This document shows, piece after piece, positions 19,916 through 26,818 of a stretch of DNA of 33,260 bases. Numbering within the stretch: the first letter of the stretch is position 1; every line of letters starts with the position of its first letter. Both the position numbers and the translations under genes were made by a program. Under the pieces are notes generated by a model. The model did not search any database and was not told the origin of the DNA. It was given only the letters and a program-made list of their open reading frames with translations. The stretch spans positions 1 through 33,260 of the forward strand of contig JAFAYA010000033.1 of the NCBI GenBank assembly GCA_019240635.1, read 5' to 3'. The stretch comes from Acidisphaera sp. (lineage in GTDB: Bacteria; Pseudomonadota; Alphaproteobacteria; Acetobacterales; Acetobacteraceae).

Positions 19916-20030
19916 CGGCGGCACCCCCGTCCCTTCTGCAGGCCGGACGGACGGACGGAACCGCCGGCGCGCCCGCAAGCTGCTGCTGCGCCGCCCGGCG
20001 GGCAAGCGCGGATATCGTATGCGGTGTGCG

Positions 20031-23000
20031 TCAGCGCGCGGGTGCGGCGGGCTCCATGAGCTTCGGCCGGCCCGCGCCCCGGCGCAGGCGCACCACGCGG
20101 CCGCCCTCCTCCGGGTCGGCCACCGTCTCACCGGAGAGCCCGAGCACGGCGAGCATGTGCGCCCCCACGGTGCGCGGCTCGTAGCGGCGCATGATCGCCG
20201 CGCGGCCGCGCGCGCCGAGCGCCCGCGCATCGTCGGGACGCTCGTGCACGTGGCGCATATGCACCGCCGCCTCGTCCAGATCGGCGTCGGCCCACTCCTG
20301 TCCTTCCGCGCCCGGGTACTCGTTGTCACCGACCGCCACCATCCGATAGCCGACCACGTAGGCGCACTCGGGCGTCGCGAAATCGGCAGTGCCGGAATAG
20401 CCGGTAAGGATTACCGGTTTGCCCATCAGCATGGCCTCCGCCGGGCCGCGGCCGAAGCCTTCGGACCGGTGCAGCGAGACGAAGGCGTCGGACGCCTCGA
20501 TCAGTGCGATCAGATCCGCGCGATCGAGCTCGACGTCGCGGATTTCGATGCGGGGATCGCGGCAGAGCCCGTTCAGCCGGCGCCAGGGACCCGCTGCGGC
20601 GGCGCCGCCCTGCGTCTTGATCAGCAGGTGCACCTTCTCCCGCCCGTCCGGGAAGGCGCGCAGGAAGGCGCGCACCACCGCCTCCGGGTTCTTGCGGCTG
20701 GCGTAGGAGCGAAAGTCGAACATGAAGAAGAACACCGTCGCGTCCGGCGGCAGGCCGAGCCGGGCGCGGTCCAGCGCCGCGCCGGCCGGCGGCGCGACGA
20801 CCGCCATCGGCACCAGTTCCACCGGGCGCAGCGCCTCGCGCGCGAAGGCGCCGCGGGCGAACTCGGTGGCCGCCCAGATCTCGTCGTAGAAGGCGAAGCT
20901 GTGCAGCCAACGGCGCGGCAGCCGGTCCAGCTCCCAGGCCCAGAAGCCGATGGAGCGCCGCGCCTCCACCTGCGCCTCGCGCAGGAAGTTCCAGTCGTCG
21001 TAGGCCGTGTCGGCGTTCAGATGCACGATGTTGATGTCGAGCGCGACCGGGCCGGGCGGCAGCGCCGTGCCGTCCGGGCGCAGCACCTGGCCGGTGCCGC
21101 GGTCGATGATCAGGAAATCCGTGCAGCCGGCCTCCTGCAGCGCGCGGGCGTTGCAGCGCAGATCCTCGCCGCGGCCGGAGGGCAGCGACCACTGACCGGT
21201 CAGGCCGAGCGCAGCGCGGTGCACGGCCGGCGCCGGCGCGGCCGGGGTCGCCGGCGGCGGGAAGGGATGCGCGGCGGCCAGCGGCGTCGTGCTGTAGGTC
21301 GGACCGAAATGGTGCCGGCCCCAGTCCAGCAGCGCGGCGCGGCCTGCCTCCTCGCGCAGGTCGAAGGCGGCCTGCAAATCGGTGCGCGCGGCGTGCACCA
21401 GCTCCAGCACGTTCGGCACGCCCGCCAGGCGGAGCGAGGCGTCGGCCAGGAACGGGCGCAGCCTTGGGTCGAATTCGTCGAGCGCCAGCCCCAGCTCGCG
21501 CAGCCCATCGGTTACCAGCCAGAACAGGAAGGCCCAGCAGGAGGCCTCGTCCTTCAGCGGGAAGCTGCGCTGCACGTCGGTGCGCAGCTCCCATAGCGCG
21601 AGCGCGCCGCGGCTCAGCCGGAAGCCGCCGCAGATCTTGTCGGTCGGCTCGTCGAAGTAGCGGCGGACCGGGGCGGCCATGGCGGCCGGCCAGCCATAGG
21701 CCTTCGTCGCGACGTAGGCGTACCACAGCGCGTGCGCCATGCGGCCGCTGCGCTCGGTCGGGAAGCGCAGCCAGCCGTCGAGGTATTCGCGGCGCAGCGG
21801 GATTTTCCGCGTGACCAGCATCCCCTCGGTGAGCGGCACGTCGCGGTAGTAGGAGGAGATGTTGGAGAGGGCGGCCATCGCCGTGACGAACCGGTCGCTG
21901 AACAGCGCGGGATCGACGCTGCGCTCCAGCGCGCCGGAGGTGATCGCCCAGGCCAGGTATTCGGACAGCGCGTCCGGGTCGCCGACCGGAAAGTAGGTCT
22001 GCAGGTCGGCGCGCAGCTCCCAGGCCAGCGCGGCCTGGCGGGGCAGCAGCATCTCGAAGCCGCCGGGGCGGGCCAGCACGTCGCCGGCGAGAAAGCCGCC
22101 GACCTCCGCGGCGGTCCCGTCCCAGCTGGTGGCCGAGACCGAGGGCCAGGGGTGCTGGCGGGCGCGCGCCGAACTGCTCTCCGTCCGGTCGCTGTCGTAG
22201 AGCATGGCCGCGGCGGCGACCGAGCGGCCGTCCACGCCCTGCGCCTCGGCGTCGCCGCCGAGGAACCAGGCGAGGTAGTTCTCGAGCCCGGTCGCGTCAT
22301 ACACGTCGAACACTTGCTGGAGGTCTTTGCGGTCCAGCCAGAACTGGTACATGAAGCGCGTCATCACGACGCCGCGCGCCGCCGCCACCTCGTCCGCCTC
22401 GTCGAAGAACTCCGAGCCGATGCCGAGCGGGCGGGCGGGATCGAGCCGCTCGTCATCAACGGCGCGCAGGATCCATCGGCGCATGAACTCCTCGATCGGC
22501 CGTCCGTTGCCGAAATTCGCAAAGCCGTAGGGGACGGGCTTGTACGCGGCGAAGCGGTTGGCGGCAACGAGCTCGCGGTAGTCGGCGCACAGCTCGGCGA
22601 TCGCCGGCGGCAGGTTCGTCGCATCGAACCGGTTCTGGTGCTTGGAGAACACCTCCGGCTTGCCCGGCTCGATGCCGCTGAAATGAAAGAAGACCAGCGG
22701 CGCGCCGTCCACCGTCCAGCCCTCGCCCTGCTTTGCCACGCGCCGGTGGGCGATGTTCCAGTAGGCGACGTTGTAGCCGGTGTGGCGCAGGATGAAGCTG
22801 CGCGGTACGAAGGCGGGCGCCAGGTCCATCCAGCGCTGGTCGGTGAACAGGTTGGCCGCCACGTCCACCCGGCAATGCGCGAAGCACCGCTCGCTCCACC
22901 AGCCGACCAGCCGCTCGGCGTCGGCGTCGCGGCGCAACGCGAGGAAGCCGAGGTTGTAGACGCCGGAGCGCAGGATCGTGAGGTCGCTCGGTTCGCGCCC

Positions 23001-23405
23001 GTCCTGCAGCGGCTGCATCATGTGCGGCGTCAGCACGAGCGTGTTCTCGGCGAGTGCAGCGAACACCTCCTCGAGGGGCGCGAACAGCAGGATGTCGGGA
23101 TCGAGATAGACCACCTGCGTGCAGTCGCGCGGCCCGAACAGGTGGCGGAACACGTACGGCTTGATGGCGGTGTTGAACTCGATGACGCTGTACCACAGCT
23201 TCATGTTCTCGATCAGGGGGATGCCGAGATCGTCGCAGCCGATCAGCTCGGCGGCGAGGTCGACGTCCGGAAAGGCGCGCGGGGCGTCGGCGAGGACGAT
23301 GTAGCGGGCCACGTCCGGATGGAACGCGCGCACCGACTGCATCAGCGTGGCGGCGTAGCCGATATAGTTGGCCGAGACGATGGTGAAGATCGCCCGGCGT
23401 GGCAC
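20031..23405 (-). CDS. Two-headed glycosyltransferase with central four-fold repeat region
   Basis: A 1124-aa cytoplasmic protein with three parts. Residues 1-300 are GT-A/GT8-like: IFTIVSANYIGYAATLMQSV, then VVYLDPDILLF with the metal-binding DPD at 102-104. Residues 350-700 contain four copies of a degenerate repeat of pattern R-x-D-L/V-Q-x2-F followed by hydrophobics and a Trp (about 354-384, 460-490, 603-635, 668-700). After a Pro/Ala linker, residues 735-1124 form a GT-B/GT4-like domain: LDINIVHLNAD, FDFRSYASRKNPEAVVRAF, and the E-x7-E motif in SEGFGRGPAEAM (E982, E990). It probably adds two sugars to a surface glycan. The only standard start is GTG at 23405, weakly supported; an in-frame stop lies upstream. 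Neighbours on the same strand are glycan-type genes. Confidence 0.9.
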   Translation of the reverse strand: MPRRAIFTIVSANYIGYAATLMQSVRAFHPDVARYIVLADAPRAFPDVDLAAELIGCDDLGIPLIENMKLWYSVIEFNTAIKPYVFRHLFGPRDCTQVVYLDPDILLFAPLEEVFAALAENTLVLTPHMMQPLQDGREPSDLTILRSGVYNLGFLALRRDADAERLVGWWSERCFAHCRVDVAANLFTDQRWMDLAPAFVPRSFILRHTGYNVAYWNIAHRRVAKQGEGWTVDGAPLVFFHFSGIEPGKPEVFSKHQNRFDATNLPPAIAELCADYRELVAANRFAAYKPVPYGFANFGNGRPIEEFMRRWILRAVDDERLDPARPLGIGSEFFDEADEVAAARGVVMTRFMYQFWLDRKDLQQVFDVYDATGLENYLAWFLGGDAEAQGVDGRSVAAAAMLYDSDRTESSSARARQHPWPSVSATSWDGTAAEVGGFLAGDVLARPGGFEMLLPRQAALAWELRADLQTYFPVGDPDALSEYLAWAITSGALERSVDPALFSDRFVTAMAALSNISSYYRDVPLTEGMLVTRKIPLRREYLDGWLRFPTERSGRMAHALWYAYVATKAYGWPAAMAAPVRRYFDEPTDKICGGFRLSRGALALWELRTDVQRSFPLKDEASCWAFLFWLVTDGLRELGLALDEFDPRLRPFLADASLRLAGVPNVLELVHAARTDLQAAFDLREEAGRAALLDWGRHHFGPTYSTTPLAAAHPFPPPATPAAPAPAVHRAALGLTGQWSLPSGRGEDLRCNARALQEAGCTDFLIIDRGTGQVLRPDGTALPPGPVALDINIVHLNADTAYDDWNFLREAQVEARRSIGFWAWELDRLPRRWLHSFAFYDEIWAATEFARGAFAREALRPVELVPMAVVAPPAGAALDRARLGLPPDATVFFFMFDFRSYASRKNPEAVVRAFLRAFPDGREKVHLLIKTQGGAAAAGPWRRLNGLCRDPRIEIRDVELDRADLIALIEASDAFVSLHRSEGFGRGPAEAMLMGKPVILTGYSGTADFATPECAYVVGYRMVAVGDNEYPGAEGQEWADADLDEAAVHMRHVHERPDDARALGARGRAAIMRRYEPRTVGAHMLAVLGLSGETVADPEEGGRVVRLRRGAGRPKLMEPAAPAR

Positions 23406-23617
23406 CGCCTTCGCCGCCGGTCGTGACTTGCTGGCTATGATCGATCTCCCTGATCGCGTGACCCGACCGGGTCAGCATACCATCGGAGGGTTGCGCGGAA
23501 TACCGCGCCCCGCCGCACGCGCGTGATCGCCGGAGATGAAACCACCGGAGACGTGGATCAAGCGATCGAACAGCGGCCTGCAGCAGGATGGGTGGGCGCC
23601 AGCGACCGCTCCCCGCG
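23406..23617. other. Intergenic region upstream of the giant glycosyltransferase
   Basis: 212 bp between two minus-strand genes. A tight inverted repeat GACCCG-AC-CGGGTC is at 23460-23473. The minus-strand sequence AGGGAG just downstream of it resembles a ribosome site but is followed by ATC and ATA, not a standard start. No RNA gene is seen. Confidence 0.45.
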
Positions 23618-24124
23618 CTACGGCGCGACGGCGGCGAGCCAGCGGCCGGCGGCGGTCTCCAGCGCGGAGATGCCGACGCGGCCCTCCTGCCAGCCCTTGG
23701 TGTAGAAGTGGTGACGCAGTTCCTCGATATCGTCGGGCGGATAGACCTGGGCGAGGTCGCGGTAGTGATCGTGGTACCAGCGCGCGTCGAACGGAAAGGC
23801 GTGCGGCAGGCGTCCCTCGAAGTAGCCTTGCCGGAGGAAGTGCTCGTGGAGCGAGGGCACATCGCCGGCGAGGCGGGCGGCCTCCACGTCCGGGTACTGC
23901 AGCGCGTAGAAGCGCCGGTCGAACGGCGTGGCGCGAAGGATCTCGCCGATTAGGAAGCGCAGGAACGCGCCATCGACGCTGACCGTCTCCGCGTGCGCCG
24001 GCAGTGCGGCCAGGCCGAGCCCCTTCAGGATGACGGCGATCGGCGGAAGATAGCCGGGCTCGGGCTGGGGCTCGGGCGCGACGGCAGGGCGCTCGCTGTT
24101 CTCTTTCGCCTCGATATCCGCCAC
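23618..24124 (-). CDS. Small protein with two YPDV / GxxEGR glycan-cluster repeats
   Basis: 168 aa, no membrane segment and no signal peptide. An acidic/proline-rich N-terminus (about 1-25) leads to two copies of a 38-residue repeat: residues 68-105 (FDRRFYALQYPDVE to HFLRQGYFEGR) and 111-149 (FDARWYHDHYRDL to HFYTKGWQEGR). The pattern FDxxxYxxxYPD...HFxxxGxxEGR is commonly attached to bacterial glycosyltransferases and other surface-polysaccharide proteins, so I infer a scaffold or accessory role for the adjacent glycosyltransferases. The start is GTG at 24124, chosen for AGGGA 9 nt upstream; a GTG two codons earlier is possible. A candidate promoter lies upstream, so it may start its own transcript with the giant glycosyltransferase. 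Confidence 0.8.
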   Translation of the reverse strand: MADIEAKENSERPAVAPEPQPEPGYLPPIAVILKGLGLAALPAHAETVSVDGAFLRFLIGEILRATPFDRRFYALQYPDVEAARLAGDVPSLHEHFLRQGYFEGRLPHAFPFDARWYHDHYRDLAQVYPPDDIEELRHHFYTKGWQEGRVGISALETAAGRWLAAVAP

Positions 24125-24219
24125 GGGCACATTCCCTGGTTGAAGGTGAAGCGACCGCAGCGAACCGACGCAGGCCAAGCCAGGCGTCCTGTGCAGCGGC
24201 ATTCCCGGAAGCGGCGGCA

Positions 24220-24248
24220 TTCCTAGTCACGGCGCCCCGCGCCGTCAA
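24220..24248 (-). promoter_or_regulatory. Candidate promoter for the repeat-protein/glycosyltransferase genes
   Basis: On the minus strand TTGACG (24243-24248) and TAGGAA (24220-24225) are 17 bp apart; matches to sigma-70 are 5/6 and 3/6. An A/T-rich stretch (GAAAAACTTTG) lies just upstream. This would give a leader of about 90 nt before the GTG at 24124. The rest of the 155-bp gap shows nothing else. Confidence 0.4.
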
Positions 24249-24279
24249 GAAATCCAGCCGGGAACAGCAAAGTTTTTCG

Positions 24280-25221
24280 TCACGGTGGCGTGACGATCCC
24301 GGGCGGGTGGAGGCCGCCCAGCATGCACAGCGTGAGGTGGTAGATGGCGCTGACCTGCCAGTGAAACATTGCCGCGTCCTGCTCATCGCGCGCGAGAGCA
24401 TGCACCCCATTTGTTGCGCAATGGTAGTCAAGGAACCGCTCCGCCTCCCCCCAGCTCGCCGCGCTGTCGCGCGTGAAGTGCTGGGGGTGCTGCATGAAGT
24501 CGGAGACCGCCTGCCAGGCCGCCCGACGGCGAAACCAGCTCCGGTCGAGGCGCGCCGCGTCGATGCAGTGCCGCACCGCGGCCTTCGGCACCCAGCCGGT
24601 GCGGCCACCGGCGGCGGCCATGCGCCGCGCCAGTTCGGTCTCCTCGTTGGACAGCAGCACGCCGGGGCCGATCCGGCCGAGCGCCGTCGCGAAGCCGCCG
24701 GCGGCGCGCAGCCGCTCCAGCCGGTAGGCGACGTTGGTGCCGGCGACCCACTCGTCGGGCCCGAGCACCCGTCGGCGACGGCCGCGCTCGATCAGGCTCA
24801 GATAGCCGAGCAGGCCGTCGGCCAGCCACGCCGGGCGCGGGGTAGCCCAGCGCGGCCGCACCGGGCCGCCGATCATGTGCACGTCCTCCCCGAACGCCGC
24901 AAAACCCTCGAGCAGGGCGGCGAGCCAGCGCGGCGGCGCGATCGCGTCGTCGTCGATAAAGGCGAGCAGCGGGGCGCGCGCCTGCTGCACTGCCAGGTTG
25001 CGGGCCCGCGCTAGGCCGGGCTCCGGCAGGTGAAACCAGCGCAGCCCGCGCGGCCGGCGGACCACGCGCCTGTAGCGGGCGGAGGTAGCGGCCTCAGGTG
25101 AATTATCGATGACGATGACTTCGTAGTGCCGCGGTGGCAGCGTCTGGCGCGCCAGGGCGGCGAGGCCGCGGCCGAGGCTGTCGTAGCGCTCGTAGGTGCA
25201 GATGGCGGCGGAGATCAGCAT
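24280..25221 (-). CDS. Family 2 glycosyltransferase
   Basis: GT-A-fold inverting glycosyltransferase, 313 aa. The N-terminus LISAAICTYERYDSLGRGLAAL is typical of GT2, IVIDNSPE follows, the metal/nucleotide-sugar motif DDD is at 90-92 (AFIDDDAIAPPRWL), and an acceptor-site ED-like pair lies in SNEETELARRM. Trp and His-rich C-terminal helices follow, without clear membrane segments, so it is probably a soluble or peripheral enzyme adding a sugar to lipid- or polymer-linked glycan. The ATG at 25221 has GGAA about 11 nt upstream and starts exactly at the first family-conserved strand. It is divergent from the CoA-transferase gene (96 bp) and is the first of the minus-strand glycan block. Confidence 0.9.
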   Translation of the reverse strand: MLISAAICTYERYDSLGRGLAALARQTLPPRHYEVIVIDNSPEAATSARYRRVVRRPRGLRWFHLPEPGLARARNLAVQQARAPLLAFIDDDAIAPPRWLAALLEGFAAFGEDVHMIGGPVRPRWATPRPAWLADGLLGYLSLIERGRRRRVLGPDEWVAGTNVAYRLERLRAAGGFATALGRIGPGVLLSNEETELARRMAAAGGRTGWVPKAAVRHCIDAARLDRSWFRRRAAWQAVSDFMQHPQHFTRDSAASWGEAERFLDYHCATNGVHALARDEQDAAMFHWQVSAIYHLTLCMLGGLHPPGIVTPP

Positions 25222-25317
25222 GCCCGGATCGTTCCATGAAGTGCCCGAGCGGTCGACAGCACCGGCGTGGCGCCGCGGCATGGCGCGGGTGAGACCGGTG
25301 AGGCGAGAGGAGCGGGC

Positions 25318-26700
25318 ATGACCGTGGCACCGGACGCGGCGGTCGCGGCGCTGTGGCGCGACGCGGCGATGCCGGAGGCGGCGCTCGCCGGACTGGCACT
25401 GACCGGCGCGGAGCCGGCGCTGCCCTCCTCCTTCGCGGTCGGCACCGCGGCGCAGGCGAGCATCGCCGCGGCCGGCCTCGCCGCCGCGGCGCTGCACCGG
25501 CTGCGCACCGGCACAGCCCAGCGCGTCGCCGTGGACATGCGCCACGCCGCGACGGAGTTCCGCTCCGAGCGCCATCTGCGCGTCGACGGCGCGCCGCCGC
25601 CGGACCACCACGACGGCATCGCCGGCCTCTACCCGACGTCGGACGGCTGGGTGCGACTGCACACGAATTTCCCGCACCATCGCGACGGGGTGCTGCGGCT
25701 GCTCGGCTGCGCCCCTGTGCGCGTGGCGGTGGCGGCGGCGCTGCGCTCGCGGCCGGCCGAAGCGTTCGAGGAGGAGGCGGCGCGGGCCGGGCTGTGCGTC
25801 GCGGCGCTGCGCGGCTTCGACGCGTGGGACGCGCATCCGCAGGGGCGGGCGATCGCCGCCCGGCCGCTGCTGATCGAGCGGATCGGCGCGGCGCCGCCGG
25901 AGAAGCTGCCGCCGGCGGAGCGGCCGCTCGCCGGCGTGCGGGTGCTCGACCTGACGCGGGTCATCGCCGGCCCGGTCTGCGGCCGCACGCTGGCGGCGCA
26001 CGGGGCGGAGGTGCTGCTGATCACTGCGCCGCACCTGCCGGCGGTGCCGCCGCTGGTGATCGACACCGGGCGCGGCAAGCGCTCGGCGCAGCTCGACCTG
26101 CGGCGGGCGGCGGACGCGGACGCGCTGCGGGCTCTGGCGCGACGGGCGGACGTGTTCGTGCAGGGCTATCGGCCCGGGGCGATCGCGGCGCACGGCTTCG
26201 GGCCGGCGGAGCTCGCGGCATTGCGGCCGGGGATCGTGCACGTCTCGCTCTCCGCCTACGGCGAGGTGGGGCCGTGGCGCGGCCGGCGCGGCTTCGACAG
26301 CCTGGTGCAGACGGCGAGCGGCTTCAACGACGCGGAGGCGCGCGCCGCCGGACAGGCGGCGCCACGCCCGCTGCCGGCGCAGGCGCTGGATCACGCCTCC
26401 GGCCAGCTGATGGCGTTCGGCGCGATGGCGGCGCTGCATCGGCGGGCGGTCGAGGGGGGAAGCTGGCGGGTGGCGGTGTCGCTCGCGGCGACAGGGCGCT
26501 GGCTGCGCGGGCTGGGGCGGCTCGCGCACGGTTTTCACCGTGCCGATCCCGGCCAGGCGGACGTGGCCGACCTGCTGGAGACCGGCGAGAGCGGCTTCGG
26601 CCGCCTCACCGGGGTGCGGCACGCGGCGCAGCTATCCGGGACGCCGGCGTACTGGGCGCGGCCTGCGGTGCCGCTCGGCACGCACCGGGCGGAGTGGTAA
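25318..26700 (+). CDS. CaiB/BaiF-type (family III) CoA transferase with permuted/duplicated arrangement
   Basis: 460-aa CoA-transferase-like protein. Canonical family III enzymes begin with the Rossmann segment; here that segment (PLAGVRVLDLTRVIAGPVCG, VIDTGRGKRSAQLDL, YRPGAIAAHGFG, SLSAYGEVGPWRGRRGFD) starts only near residue 203. Before it are about 200 residues resembling the normally downstream small domain (TGTAQRVAVDMRHAATEF, GLYPTSDGWVRLHTNF, FDAWDAHPQGRAI). After it comes a putative catalytic Asp segment QALDHASGQLMAFGAMAAL and the usual C-terminal LSGTPAYWARPAVPLGTH. The start ATG has GAGAGGAG upstream. Substrate acids are unknown. It is divergent from the GT2 gene and convergent with the restriction-methylation gene. 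Confidence 0.85.
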   Translation: MTVAPDAAVAALWRDAAMPEAALAGLALTGAEPALPSSFAVGTAAQASIAAAGLAAAALHRLRTGTAQRVAVDMRHAATEFRSERHLRVDGAPPPDHHDGIAGLYPTSDGWVRLHTNFPHHRDGVLRLLGCAPVRVAVAAALRSRPAEAFEEEAARAGLCVAALRGFDAWDAHPQGRAIAARPLLIERIGAAPPEKLPPAERPLAGVRVLDLTRVIAGPVCGRTLAAHGAEVLLITAPHLPAVPPLVIDTGRGKRSAQLDLRRAADADALRALARRADVFVQGYRPGAIAAHGFGPAELAALRPGIVHVSLSAYGEVGPWRGRRGFDSLVQTASGFNDAEARAAGQAAPRPLPAQALDHASGQLMAFGAMAALHRRAVEGGSWRVAVSLAATGRWLRGLGRLAHGFHRADPGQADVADLLETGESGFGRLTGVRHAAQLSGTPAYWARPAVPLGTHRAEW

Positions 26701-26818
26701 GCAAGGCGAGGGGCTTTGCCCCTCGACCCCACCAAAGGCGTAGCCTTTGGAATCCATTACTTAAGTAGTGGGGTCTGGGGGCCGCTGCCCCCAGCGGGTC
26801 GAGGGCGGAGCCCTCGCC
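26701..26818. repeat. Multi-hairpin convergent intergenic element
   Basis: A nearly symmetric block between convergent stops. Stems: 26708-26714 with 26718-26724; 26732-26739 with 26743-26750; 26775-26782 with 26787-26794; 26801-26806 with 26810-26815. GACCCCAC at 26725-26732 also pairs with GTGGGGTC at 26768-26775, and a central palindrome TACTTAAGTA is at 26758-26767. The outer ends are near-complementary (AAGGCGAGGGG... and ...CCCTCGCCTT), so the whole unit is an imperfect inverted repeat. It probably terminates both genes. I believe similar blocks recur in Acetobacteraceae genomes, but this is from memory. Confidence 0.75.

Noticed and set aside
21732-23426. Long plus-strand frames antisense to the giant glycosyltransferase (also 19491-21596)
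   Set aside because: No recognisable motif, composition typical of GC-driven antisense frames, and complete overlap with a well-supported gene.
24278-24296. Hairpin at the end of the GT2 gene as an intrinsic terminator
   Set aside because: A 7-bp stem exists, but on the transcribed strand it is followed by A residues, not U.
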